Counted from the stretch's first letter, positions 7,888-16,555 are shown. The stretch is 64,000 nt of DNA from CAYNRG01 sp964399545 (GCA_964399545.1 CAYNRG010000001.1:337362-401361), one strand, 5' to 3'. The notes: generated from the letters alone by a model not told the origin. Numbers and translations: made by a program.

Positions 7888-8729
7888 TACCATAATCCCC
7901 TTTTACATCGATAAACACAGCCTTCATCTTGCTCATATGCAGCAACAACCTCATTCTCATATACCAAAAGAACTGTTTTTTCAGTGGAATTCAGTTTCAT
8001 TTTTTTCCCTTGCTTAACAGAAAGGATATCAGTAATGTCTACCATTGGTAAAGTTTCTTGGAGCACTTCTGTAATTGAGTGCGGTACAGAATTGCAGTCT
8101 AAATCTTCAATTTGAGATGCTTGTTCTAATGAAATAGGTCCAATTTTAGTTCGAGTCAAGGCGGTAAGTGTTCCTAAGTTTCCAGTCTTTTCTGCAATAT
8201 CCTCACATAATGTACGAATATAAGTTCCTTTAGAAACCACTGCACGGATCGTTGCGGATATTCCATCAAATTCTAAACATTCAATTTCTTCAATTTCAAT
8301 ATCTCTAGGTGGCACCTCTACTGTGATTCCTTCCCGTTGATACTCTATGAGTTTTTTGCCATTAATTTTTATTGCCGAAGTCATAGGTGGTATTTGTTGT
8401 GTTCTTCCAACAAACTGCTTCAAAACGAAATTGAACTCTTCTTTGGAAACTTTAGATATTTCTCTTGTTTCAACAAGTTCACCCCAAATATCAGCTGTGT
8501 TTCGTTTTTCTCCAAAGGAAAAGGAAGCAAGATATTCTTTTTTATCATGCTCACAATATGGAAGTGCTTTACAAGCCTTTCCAACCAAAATAATCAATAG
8601 TCCTTCGGCATTAGGGTCCAGTGTCCCGGTATGTCCTATTGACTTTTTCATCAATCGTTTTCTCAATTTAGCTACTACATCAAAAGAAGTTAATCCTTTG
8701 GGTTTATTAATATAAAAAACTCCGTCCAT
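7887..8729 (-). CDS. truB: tRNA pseudouridine(55) synthase
   Basis: TruB makes the universal pseudouridine 55 in the T-loop of tRNAs and also acts as a tRNA chaperone. Motif I (GVFYINKPKGLTSFDVV) and the catalytic motif II (GHTGTLDPNAEGLLIILVG, with the essential Asp) are intact, and a short C-terminal RNA-binding extension follows. The start is taken at the ATG at 8729, six bases after GAGG, giving 280 residues. Upstream ATG/TTG codons lie before or inside the ribosome site and would overlap the promoter. The gene ends with a TAATG overlap with ribF. Confidence 0.96.
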   Translation of the reverse strand: MDGVFYINKPKGLTSFDVVAKLRKRLMKKSIGHTGTLDPNAEGLLIILVGKACKALPYCEHDKKEYLASFSFGEKRNTADIWGELVETREISKVSKEEFNFVLKQFVGRTQQIPPMTSAIKINGKKLIEYQREGITVEVPPRDIEIEEIECLEFDGISATIRAVVSKGTYIRTLCEDIAEKTGNLGTLTALTRTKIGPISLEQASQIEDLDCNSVPHSITEVLQETLPMVDITDILSVKQGKKMKLNSTEKTVLLVYENEVVAAYEQDEGCVYRCKRGLW

Positions 8730-8746
8730 TTTCATCCTCAATTCCA

Positions 8747-8775
8747 TTACCATTATAACAACTTCATGATATAAT
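8747..8775 (+). promoter_or_regulatory. Promoter of the TtcA-like/radical SAM operon
   Basis: Extended -10 TGATATAAT (TATAAT at 8770-8775) with TTACCA at 8747-8752, spacer 17. It overlaps the opposing truB promoter almost entirely, so the two operons may compete for polymerase. Confidence 0.7.
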
Positions 8776-8780
8776 AGCAA
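8752..8780 (-). promoter_or_regulatory. truB-ribF promoter
   Basis: Minus strand TTGCTA (8780-8775), 17-base spacer, perfect TATAAT (8757-8752), about 20 bases before the truB start. Confidence 0.7.
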
Positions 8781-8800
8781 AAGACAACGGAGGTTTTTTC

Positions 8801-9556
8801 ATGATTATTAAACGAATTTTAGGAAAAATGAGAAAAGCAGATAGAGATTTTAATCTTATTGAAGATAAAGACCGTATTGCAGTTGGTGTTTCAGGAGGAA
8901 AAGACAGCATGTTATTGCTGTATTGCCTTTCTCTTTATAGTAATATTGCTCGTAATCATTTTAATCGACATATTGAAATTGTAGGAATCCATATTAAAAT
9001 GGGATTCCCAAATATGGATTTTTCAGCTGTTACAGAATTTTGCAAAAAACACAATATTGAATTCCATATCATAGACTCAAGGATTTATGATATTTTAAAA
9101 ATTCAAGCCAATGATGATGGAACATTGAAGTGTAGTATTTGCTCAAAGCTTAAAAAAGGCGCAGTTATCCAAGAAGCAATTCGTCTTCAATGTAATAAAA
9201 CTGCTTTTGCACATCATGCTGATGATGCTATTGAGACACTCTTTTTAAATGCAATCTACGGAGGAAGGTTAGCAACATTTTCTCCTACAATGTTTTTAAC
9301 TAATACTAAGATGACATTTATTCGCCCTTTTGTATATACTTTCGAGAAAGAAATCAAACGAGCATTTAAGGAAGTAGATATCCCCATTGTAAAAAGTACT
9401 TGCCCTATGGACGGGCATACAAAACGTCAAGATATTAAGGAACTGTTAAATAATATCTACCATCAATTTCCTTCATCAAAGGAAAACTTTCTATTGATGC
9501 TCCACAATCAAAAAAAATTAGATTTATGGACTAAAATTGAGGATAATTCAGAATGA
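8801..9556 (+). CDS. TtcA-like PP-loop ATPase (probable tRNA thiolation enzyme)
   Basis: A 251-residue PP-loop protein with the ATP-pyrophosphatase motif VGVSGGKDSMLLL (near residue 28), the TtcA-type CSICSKLKKG Cys pair (about residues 109-112) and AFAHHADDAIETLFLN (near 138). TtcA adenylates and thiolates cytidine 32 of tRNAs with the help of a [4Fe-4S] cluster. The third conserved Cys region, usually CxxC in TtcA, is STCPMDG here, with one Cys, so cluster binding or target could differ. Start ATG with GGAGG eight bases upstream. It shares an ATGA overlap with the radical SAM gene behind it, so the two proteins are probably made together. Confidence 0.8.
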   Translation: MIIKRILGKMRKADRDFNLIEDKDRIAVGVSGGKDSMLLLYCLSLYSNIARNHFNRHIEIVGIHIKMGFPNMDFSAVTEFCKKHNIEFHIIDSRIYDILKIQANDDGTLKCSICSKLKKGAVIQEAIRLQCNKTAFAHHADDAIETLFLNAIYGGRLATFSPTMFLTNTKMTFIRPFVYTFEKEIKRAFKEVDIPIVKSTCPMDGHTKRQDIKELLNNIYHQFPSSKENFLLMLHNQKKLDLWTKIEDNSE

Positions 9557-10380
9557 CCATAAAACGCGCCTATATCGAAATAACTAATCAATGTAATTTA
9601 CACTGTACTTTTTGTGTTAATCACAATCGCCCTTCCAAGTATATGAGTTTAGAACAGTTTAAATTCATAGCTAATCAAGTTCTACTCATAACCCCTCACC
9701 TTTACCTTCATGTTCAAGGTGAGCCACTTCTTCATCCATATTTAGATCAAATTCTAGACTACTGTGATTTAAAAAAGGCAAAAGTCCAATTGGTTACTAA
9801 TGGGAGTTTGCTGGATAGACATCCTGATTTATTGAATCATTCTTCTCTTCGTAAAATAAGTATTTCTCTTCATAGCCTAGATTTTCAAGATAAGAATATC
9901 CAGGATTTTTTAAATCCAATCTTATCTTTAATTGATCAAATCCCACTAAAAAAAGAGCGATTTTTAGAATTACGTTTTTGGACAATGAATCATCTTGGAA
10001 AAAAATCTTCACAAGCCTTAGAGTTTTTAAAAAATAAGTATTCTTTTACGCCTACCAAGAAGAAACTTTCTTTCCAACTAAAAAACCAAGTCTTTATTAA
10101 TTTTGATGAAAAATTTGATTGGCCTACTGTTAGTAATAATAACTCTGCTTATGGAACGTGTATCGGTGGAAAGTCAATGATTGCCATCTTGTCAGATGGA
10201 ACACTAACACCATGCTGCTTGGACTGTAATGGTGAAATTAATTTTGGGAATATTCTGGATACGCCCTTAAACGAATTGCTACATTCAAGTAAATTTAATT
10301 CTTTCATAACAGAACTAAAAAACAATAAATTGATTGAACCACTTTGTCAAAAATGTACCTACCGTAATCGATTCTATTAA
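9553..10380 (+). CDS. Radical SAM/SPASM-like protein coupled to the TtcA-like gene
   Basis: A 275-residue protein. The radical SAM cluster motif is CNLHCTFC (Cx3Cx2C) near residue 14, followed by the SAM-binding HVQGEPLLHP (GGEP-like) near residue 54. The C-terminal part carries further cysteines (GTCIGGK, TPCCLDCNGE and PLCQKCTYRN) in a SPASM-like auxiliary cluster arrangement. Such proteins do radical chemistry on peptides, cofactors or RNA. The ATGA overlap with the TtcA-like gene suggests a shared pathway, possibly a tRNA modification, but the substrate cannot be read from sequence. No precursor peptide gene lies next to it. It converges with and overlaps the YukD-like gene by three to four bases. 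Confidence 0.8.
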   Translation: MTIKRAYIEITNQCNLHCTFCVNHNRPSKYMSLEQFKFIANQVLLITPHLYLHVQGEPLLHPYLDQILDYCDLKKAKVQLVTNGSLLDRHPDLLNHSSLRKISISLHSLDFQDKNIQDFLNPILSLIDQIPLKKERFLELRFWTMNHLGKKSSQALEFLKNKYSFTPTKKKLSFQLKNQVFINFDEKFDWPTVSNNNSAYGTCIGGKSMIAILSDGTLTPCCLDCNGEINFGNILDTPLNELLHSSKFNSFITELKNNKLIEPLCQKCTYRNRFY

Positions 10381-10628
10381 AATAAAATAATTTTATCACC
10401 GGAAACAATATCATTTTCTTCAAAGGACTTATCTGGATTTAGAATACGATAACTTTTTCCTTCAATAATCATTAACTTTTCACTATACTGATATTCCTTT
10501 TTAACTTCTTCAGCAATTGTCCTATAAATTAGAATAATTGCCTTTTTTATACTCATTTCTTTCGAGATGAGTATACTCCATTCTTTTTCAATCGGAGCAC
10601 ATTTTACAAAAATCAGTATCGTTCTCAT
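10377..10628 (-). CDS. yukD: YukD/EsaB-like ubiquitin-fold protein
   Basis: An 83-residue protein with the short strand-helix-strand layout of the WXG100-associated YukD/EsaB family: an opening strand MRTILIFV, a central helix (KKAIILIYRTIAEEV) and a closing DKSFEENDIVSGDKIILF, the typical last-strand motif of ubiquitin-like YukD. EsaB is a small cytoplasmic regulator of type VII secretion. The gene overlaps the end of essC by 41 bases and has AGGGAAAG upstream, which fits translation coupled to essC. It is the last gene of the locus. Confidence 0.75.
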   Translation of the reverse strand: MRTILIFVKCAPIEKEWSILISKEMSIKKAIILIYRTIAEEVKKEYQYSEKLMIIEGKSYRILNPDKSFEENDIVSGDKIILF

Positions 10629-13600
10629 GGTTTCTTTCCCTAATCTTTAGAAGTAATTCTTCTTTATTTATATTTAAAAGCCGAAATGGAAGTATATTTT
10701 CCATTTTAATGAGACCAAAATCTTCCCCCACTTTAGTCATTGTTGTACTTTGTTCAAATATAGAACTAATTTCTGACTTTTGTTTTGTTTCTAAGCAATA
10801 TCTACGTTGAAAATAAGGTGTCCAACGGTAAGGTATAGTACTAAAAGTTGTTGAAAAAATAAAGAAATATATTTGATTCATTGGACCATCACGAAGCCAG
10901 GAACCAAACTTATACAAGAGATGATTATTCTCTTCAATAAATTTAGGGTAATGTGTTATGATGATAATTTTTGTTTTCCCATTATTTTGTTCAATTGCAT
11001 CTTGAATTTTATCTTCCCAATCAAAAATTTCAGAACCTGTTCCATATATACAAGACTTATCCTCTCTCATATATGAAAAATTATTTAATGTATCATGAAA
11101 ATAATACTCTATCTCTTCTTCATAATGCAGTCCATACACTAAGCTTCTAATCATCTTTTCCTTTTCTTTCATATTTAAAGAGATAACAAGTCCATGACTT
11201 TCTTTTTCCCATAGATGGGTGAACCACGGTTGTTCTTTTTGATAGTAATTGTCAATCTTCCCAAATACTACCCCTGGTGGAGTATCATTGGACAATGTAA
11301 TTTTTTCTATTTTGGGAAGCCATAAATATTGGTGTGTTTTGTTTTTGCTTAGAAATTGAATCTCACGTAAAACGGCAACCAGTTGTGTTATTCCTTCGTT
11401 CTCTCTAGATGAAGATTTTAAAATAACTCCCTGTGAATCCACCATTTGAATCTCTTCTTGAGTTTCTTTGGTAAATCTTGCGTTTGACCAAGCTGATATT
11501 GCAAATTCTTCATGACAATCAACTTTCATATAAAACTCGCCTGGATTTTTCAAATAATATGCTTTATCACTTTGAATTAGGTCATAGCTATCTTGTTTTT
11601 CCTGAACCCGCAAACAAATTTTCGATCGAGCATTAGACCAAATTTCACTATCTATTGCCAAAGCAGGTCTTTGAGTTGCTAATACCAAATGAATCCCTAA
11701 ACTTCGACCAATTCTCGCAATACTAATAAGCTCATGAATAAAATCTGAATTTTCTTTTTTCAACTCTGCAAATTCATCAACAACTATGAAGAGTCTAGAA
11801 ATTCTTTCTAATTGTAAAGATTCATTCCAAAAACTTTGATACTTATCTAAATTCATTGACGACTCATGAAGTTTATCTTTCATTTTATTAAATAAAATTT
11901 GGCGATTCTGGCATTCTTTTTTTAAAGAAACCAAACTTCTCTCAAGATCTTGTGAATCTAAATTAGTGAGAGTTCCTGCAAGATGTGGAATCATTTTACC
12001 TGATAATTTAAAAGTTTCACTCAATCCTCCACCTTTAAAATCAATTATAACAAATTGAAGAGTATCACTAGAAAAATTGCTTATCATCGAGAGAATCCAA
12101 GTATTTAAGAATTCAGATTTCCCTGCACCTGTCGTAGCACCAATTATCATATGAGGTCCATGTGTTTTTTCATGTAAATCTAGGAAAAATAAATCTCCGT
12201 TCTCATAAAATCCTATTGGAACACGACATCCCTCTCTTAATATACTCCACCTTTTCTTTATTTCTAATTCCTCAACTTTTTTCACCTTATATAAATCAAA
12301 GAAAGTTTTTCCACTTAAATTGTTATATTTAAACTGAGGGCACTCTATCCTAGTTATTTCTCTAAATATACTCTGACAATCTACTTCATTTAGCAAGTTA
12401 ATTTCCTTTTCTTCTTGATGTGTGTTAAATCGCAATTTTCCATCTTTCCAATATAAAAAGCTCTTGCAAAACGATGGTATATTAGATTGCCTTTCACAGA
12501 ATAGAATACATTTTTCTTTTCTTATTATTTCTTCTGAGACTAATGTTCTATCTTGAATTATCCAAATTCTATTGTTTCTTTCCGTTCTTTTAATCATACG
12601 ATGAACTTGCTGTTGAGTTACCCCTATATTCCATTCTCCATTTTCATTTCTTGTATGATGAATTTGATAAAAAAACCGATGACTATTTATCCAGTTTTTA
12701 TTCCCTACTATTAACAACTCTATTTGATTGGGTTTATAAAAGAGAGCAATTTGTAATAATAAGAAATTTAAAATTTTATCATTTTCATCTACTAATGAAA
12801 GAATAGGATCTTCCTTTAGATCCGTTGTAATCCATAAAGGGCCAATTCGTTCATTTTTTTTCATCCATTTAGAGATTCGATCTTGATATTCATCCTCATC
12901 ACTAGGTATATTTAAGTATTCTATTTCACTGTTTTTATTTCCTAATCCCAACCCAAAAACTAAAAAATCATCTTCCTCTTCCGACTTAAACCAAATTTTT
13001 GCACTCTTTCCAGAGACTAATCCACTTAACTGTTCCACTGTAAAAAATCGTTGTTCCTCACAAAAAAGTCTTGCTTGATAGTACATTAAAAGTTGATTAT
13101 CTAATTCAGCTATATACTCCTGTATTTTTCCTATTCTGATTTTCTTTTGTTCCTTTTTTTTCTTATTCTCATAATATCTTTGAAGAGGATGATAAATCAT
13201 TGTCGTTGATAACATGATAATAGGCAAAATTATCATAGGTATTACTTCATGGATTTCTCTACCCTGTAAATAGCCATTATAAGCAGACAAACCTCCACTT
13301 ATCAAAGAAGCCACCGACATCATTAATGCAGGCCCTACTGTAAAGATTAGTGGTATTCTCTGCACCTCTTGAATTGGATTAATTCGCTTAAACTTAATAC
13401 TTAATGTGGGATAACTTTTAAGAATTCTAGGGGCGTGCTCTAGGTTAACCATCTTTTTCAATTCTAGTTGTTTAATTTTTCTATGATAGTATGGAGGAAG
13501 ATGTACTAGAACAGTTGAAACTTGATTTACCATGATGAAAGTTGGTAAGATCCATATTTTTAATCCCATGAATTCGATTTCCTCACCTAATTTAAAATCA

Positions 13601-13785
13601 GAAAAAGAATTTTTTGTTCGAGCACTAGTTTCTAAACTGCCATAATTGTTTATTTTACCCGCTTCACAATTTATTAATACATGCAACCTTTCTATATTTC
13701 CTATCAAAATTTGAATATCACAATATTCTGATATTCCAATTGTTATTTGTTTTTTTAAATTATACTTCTTATACCTACCTTCCAT
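10588..13785 (-). CDS. essC: EssC/YukB-type FtsK/SpoIIIE ATPase, shortened
   Basis: A 1065-residue membrane ATPase of the type VII (WXG100) secretion family. In order: an N-terminal FHA-like region (about 1-100), two membrane segments (near 150 and 180), a cytoplasmic stretch, and one complete FtsK/SpoIIIE domain with Walker A IIGATTGAGKSEF (near 550), FKGGGLSETF and Walker B RLFIVVDEFAELK (near 665). A second ATPase-like domain starts near 865 but its P-loop position reads HGLVISLNMKEKEKM, without GKS/T, and a third domain is absent. Staphylococcal and Bacillus EssC/YukBA are about 1480 residues with three ATPase domains, so this is a reduced form. It follows the lipoprotein gene after a seven-base gap and overlaps the YukD-like gene. 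Confidence 0.85.
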   Translation of the reverse strand: MEGRYKKYNLKKQITIGISEYCDIQILIGNIERLHVLINCEAGKINNYGSLETSARTKNSFSDFKLGEEIEFMGLKIWILPTFIMVNQVSTVLVHLPPYYHRKIKQLELKKMVNLEHAPRILKSYPTLSIKFKRINPIQEVQRIPLIFTVGPALMMSVASLISGGLSAYNGYLQGREIHEVIPMIILPIIMLSTTMIYHPLQRYYENKKKKEQKKIRIGKIQEYIAELDNQLLMYYQARLFCEEQRFFTVEQLSGLVSGKSAKIWFKSEEEDDFLVFGLGLGNKNSEIEYLNIPSDEDEYQDRISKWMKKNERIGPLWITTDLKEDPILSLVDENDKILNFLLLQIALFYKPNQIELLIVGNKNWINSHRFFYQIHHTRNENGEWNIGVTQQQVHRMIKRTERNNRIWIIQDRTLVSEEIIRKEKCILFCERQSNIPSFCKSFLYWKDGKLRFNTHQEEKEINLLNEVDCQSIFREITRIECPQFKYNNLSGKTFFDLYKVKKVEELEIKKRWSILREGCRVPIGFYENGDLFFLDLHEKTHGPHMIIGATTGAGKSEFLNTWILSMISNFSSDTLQFVIIDFKGGGLSETFKLSGKMIPHLAGTLTNLDSQDLERSLVSLKKECQNRQILFNKMKDKLHESSMNLDKYQSFWNESLQLERISRLFIVVDEFAELKKENSDFIHELISIARIGRSLGIHLVLATQRPALAIDSEIWSNARSKICLRVQEKQDSYDLIQSDKAYYLKNPGEFYMKVDCHEEFAISAWSNARFTKETQEEIQMVDSQGVILKSSSRENEGITQLVAVLREIQFLSKNKTHQYLWLPKIEKITLSNDTPPGVVFGKIDNYYQKEQPWFTHLWEKESHGLVISLNMKEKEKMIRSLVYGLHYEEEIEYYFHDTLNNFSYMREDKSCIYGTGSEIFDWEDKIQDAIEQNNGKTKIIIITHYPKFIEENNHLLYKFGSWLRDGPMNQIYFFIFSTTFSTIPYRWTPYFQRRYCLETKQKSEISSIFEQSTTMTKVGEDFGLIKMENILPFRLLNINKEELLLKIRERNHENDTDFCKMCSD

Positions 13786-13792
13786 AATGCTA

Positions 13793-15853
13793 CTAAGATT
13801 CCTTCTTTTCCACTACGAGGATATGAACATTAATATGGTATATGTTGTCCTTTGTCTTAATTTGAATAATTGTAGCTCCCCTACTTATTCCTTGAATATT
13901 TCCCCTAAAGTCCACTCTAGCAATATTCTCATTGTTAGATGTAAATTCTAAATCTCGAACTTCATAACCATCAGGTAAAGTTTTGAAATTCAATATTTTT
14001 TTATCACCTATATTAATAAGCATATTATTTTTATGTAACGTTATCTTATCTGAAGCAATTAAAGATATATCTTCTTTTTTTCTAAAGTCCTTTGGAGTTG
14101 AGCAATGATTAACAAATTTTCCATTTTCCATGTACTTTTTCATTTTAGGAAACAAGGAAGCATTTTTATTATTCCAAAAAGATTTTTGCCAACTTAAACC
14201 TAATTTTGAACCTAGTGTTTTATCTGAGTTTATTGCAATATCAAAAACCCAATAAGCTTCCAATGCACTACAAATAGATTTTATACTTTCTTTTTCTTTT
14301 TGTTGATCAAGAGTTTCAATATCTAGCGAAGATGTAATAATAGAGCCATCATTATGATGGAGAGTAGATTCTAATTTTCCTCTTATACCTATTTGAGTAG
14401 CAATATCTAATAAACTCATATTCAGCATATCTAAGCCGAGAGATAAACTCCCTACAATTCCTGCGGTTGCTCGAAGTAATATCTCACTTTCTCGATGAGG
14501 ATTGGAAAATACTCTCATTTTATTATTTCGAATTTCAATTCCATTAATCATATCATTTTTAAAAGATAACTCAATTTTTCCATTTGCATACAAATAAATC
14601 TGTAATTTAGCTTTAATAGTCATTCCAGGTACTGAAGGTACTGGAATATTAACAGTTCCCAATGGAATCGTCGCTGAAACTCGAGTTAAATCATTTTCAA
14701 AAGACTTTATCAAACCCTTCTGGAGAAATGAGAAATCTGAATAATGATGCTTATATCTACCTTTTTGGAAAGAAAATTGACTAGAGGTACTGTATTTAAG
14801 TTTAAAATATGCTTCTTCTATTGTTAACCCTCTTGTTTTCCATTTAACTGTGGGTTGCAAGTCAAATAATTTAAACTCAGCATTTAAATTCCCTCCTTTG
14901 CTCAGTGATTTTGACACTTTCACCTGTAATCCTGCGCTAGTTGCATCAAAATGAACAGAAAACCCTTGAAATGAAAATTCTTTTCTTGCTAAAGGTTCAA
15001 AAAAAGGGTTGGAGAAAGATAAATCATTATTCCCAACCTCTTCTTCCTCAAAATCAACATCAGAAAAATCCACATCAAAAGTTGTTTCTACATCCATATT
15101 TTCAATGATTTCATCAAAGTTAGGAAGCTCTAGATACACTTCTGTTTCTTCTCCTTCTGTGATAATTGCTTGAACTTTATAAATTTCCTCTCCTTCAGAA
15201 TCCATATACAATAAATCCCCTACTTCAAAATGAATATCTTCAGTGTTAAAAATAGCTACTTTACTATTAGAATCAAAAAATAAAGGTTCTTTTGATTCAA
15301 AATTGATATCTGGGCTGTAATTAATTTCCACTTTATCTTCAATCACCGAGAAATCATTTAAATGCGGTAAAATAGTAGAGAGTATCTCTTGTGCCTCAGG
15401 ATTAGATACTTTTTTCTTAGGATTAAAGCAATCTCTTTTATCTAACTTTAAAACTCCTAAACTCACTATCTTAGCTATATGTTCTGGAAATTGACTTTTA
15501 GAAGAATCTTTAATTTTTTGATTTGATTCGACTTCTCCATATAAATTTATTAATGTATAGGCTATCCACTCTCTAGTCAATTCTAAATCAGGATCAAAAT
15601 AAACGTCTGTGTCTAAAATTTCCCACTCTACTCCTGCTTGAATTGCTGAAAATGAAGGATGATTTTCTTGTACATTCATAAAATATGGTTTCTTTTCAAA
15701 AGAGTCTGGAATATTTAATTCTTGTTGAATTATCTCTAACCATTCACCTAATTTCATACTTTCTTTTTTTTCTTGGCAGCCACTTAAACTAGTAATTGCT
15801 AGAATACTCGATAATAACAATACAACTATTCTATGTTTGAATTGTTGAAGCAT
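13793..15853 (-). CDS. Type VII locus lipoprotein with SLH-like and Big2-like domains
   Basis: A 686-residue secreted lipoprotein. The signal peptide (charged start, hydrophobic core) ends in the lipobox SLSGC with the lipidated Cys at residue 26. Residues about 65-170 hold two S-layer-homology-like repeats (DVYFDPDLELTREWIAYTL and CFNPKKKVSNPEAQEIL). A large middle region of alternating strands (about 185-590) has no family I recognise and includes an acidic stretch (near 250-275). The last 85 residues look like a bacterial Ig-like (Big2) domain, including ENIARVDFRGNIQGISRGAT. The start overlaps the WXG100 gene by 23 bases with no clear ribosome site, so translation is probably coupled. Position suggests an envelope part or substrate-handling factor of the secretion system. 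This is inference. Confidence 0.7.
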   Translation of the reverse strand: MLQQFKHRIVVLLLSSILAITSLSGCQEKKESMKLGEWLEIIQQELNIPDSFEKKPYFMNVQENHPSFSAIQAGVEWEILDTDVYFDPDLELTREWIAYTLINLYGEVESNQKIKDSSKSQFPEHIAKIVSLGVLKLDKRDCFNPKKKVSNPEAQEILSTILPHLNDFSVIEDKVEINYSPDINFESKEPLFFDSNSKVAIFNTEDIHFEVGDLLYMDSEGEEIYKVQAIITEGEETEVYLELPNFDEIIENMDVETTFDVDFSDVDFEEEEVGNNDLSFSNPFFEPLARKEFSFQGFSVHFDATSAGLQVKVSKSLSKGGNLNAEFKLFDLQPTVKWKTRGLTIEEAYFKLKYSTSSQFSFQKGRYKHHYSDFSFLQKGLIKSFENDLTRVSATIPLGTVNIPVPSVPGMTIKAKLQIYLYANGKIELSFKNDMINGIEIRNNKMRVFSNPHRESEILLRATAGIVGSLSLGLDMLNMSLLDIATQIGIRGKLESTLHHNDGSIITSSLDIETLDQQKEKESIKSICSALEAYWVFDIAINSDKTLGSKLGLSWQKSFWNNKNASLFPKMKKYMENGKFVNHCSTPKDFRKKEDISLIASDKITLHKNNMLINIGDKKILNFKTLPDGYEVRDLEFTSNNENIARVDFRGNIQGISRGATIIQIKTKDNIYHINVHILVVEKKES

Positions 15854-16130
15854 TGGAAGTAATCGTCGTTTCTAATGAATCATAACTAGATACAGTAAAA
15901 TCTAGAAATTGTCCATAATTATCAATTAATTCTTTTTGTTGTTCAAATCGAGTAGAAAACGTGTTAAATCGTTGGCGAATTGCTTCGCCACCCTCACTAA
16001 TCCAAGAACTATTTAAGTCATTCATTTCTTTTTTTATATTTTGTAAAGCACCAAACATTTGTTGATTTAATGACCGAATTGAAGCGGCACAGGCACTAAC
16101 ATCTGCTAGTGATATTTTAATTTCATCCAT
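15831..16130 (-). CDS. WXG100 family protein, divergent WxxxG motif
   Basis: A 99-residue helical-hairpin protein. Two long helices flank a turn reading SSWISEGGEAIRQRF at about residues 41-55, where the canonical WxG is stretched to WxxxG. Such ESAT-6-like proteins are secreted by EssC-type systems as dimers and can also be structural partners of larger substrates. The C-terminus (SSYDSLETTITSNASTIQT) has YxxxE, which could serve as the YxxxD/E secretion signal. It sits 15 bases after the first WXG100 gene and overlaps the lipoprotein gene. Confidence 0.8.
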   Translation of the reverse strand: MDEIKISLADVSACAASIRSLNQQMFGALQNIKKEMNDLNSSWISEGGEAIRQRFNTFSTRFEQQKELIDNYGQFLDFTVSSYDSLETTITSNASTIQT

Positions 16131-16145
16131 TCTATATATTCCTCT

Positions 16146-16439
16146 CTATAAGCGATTCGCTTGTGCTACTAGCTCTTCTTGTATTTCACGATAAGATCGA
16201 GCAGCCATTCTTAAAAATTCTGAATATTGTTGGCAAAGAATTTGAACTTGCTTAAAATCAGGTTCAAATCCATATATTCGATTGGTGAATGCTAGATTAT
16301 CTTTTCCTTGCCAAGCTCCTTTCATCTTTTCAACTTCTTCCATAAGTAAGGAAACCATTCTAAAATATTCTTGTGATTCCTGTTCAATTTTCATTGCATT
16401 TATTTCTAAACGCCCTGGATCTACATAAATTTTTCTCAT
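16146..16439 (-). CDS. WXG100 family protein (EsxA-like)
   Basis: A 97-residue protein with a central GAWQGKDNLAF turn (WxG motif near residue 43) between two amphipathic helices and a C-terminal RSYREIQEELVAQANRL, containing YxxxE. This is the usual layout of an EsxA-type substrate of type VII secretion. It is the first gene of the locus, with AGGAGC upstream of its ATG. The pair of WXG100 genes could make a heterodimer. No convincing promoter could be picked in the 57 bases before it, apart from an AT-rich TATATT/TAATAT region. Confidence 0.88.
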   Translation of the reverse strand: MRKIYVDPGRLEINAMKIEQESQEYFRMVSLLMEEVEKMKGAWQGKDNLAFTNRIYGFEPDFKQVQILCQQYSEFLRMAARSYREIQEELVAQANRL

Positions 16440-16496
16440 TTAACGCTCCTTTCTAGATATTAATATAATTATCAGTTTCCTCATGTTTCCTATTAT

Positions 16497-16537
16497 AAAA
16501 AAAACCTCATTAACAGAAAGTTACTTCCGAAATGAGG
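16497..16537 (-). terminator. Terminator of the yitT operon
   Basis: Stem CCTCATT/AATGAGG with a 19-base loop. Read on the minus strand it runs into eight U. It separates yitT from the type VII locus, so that locus needs its own promoter. Confidence 0.82.
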
Positions 16538-16555
16538 ATCTTTTTCATTCGTGAT

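Noticed and set aside
8347..8715. 122-codon plus-strand frame opposite truB
   Set aside because: It lies fully inside truB, whose motifs are certain, has no ribosome site and no recognisable protein features.
7887..8800. FMN riboswitch controlling ribF
   Set aside because: ribF is translated directly from the truB transcript. The leader before truB is about 15-20 bases with no aptamer.
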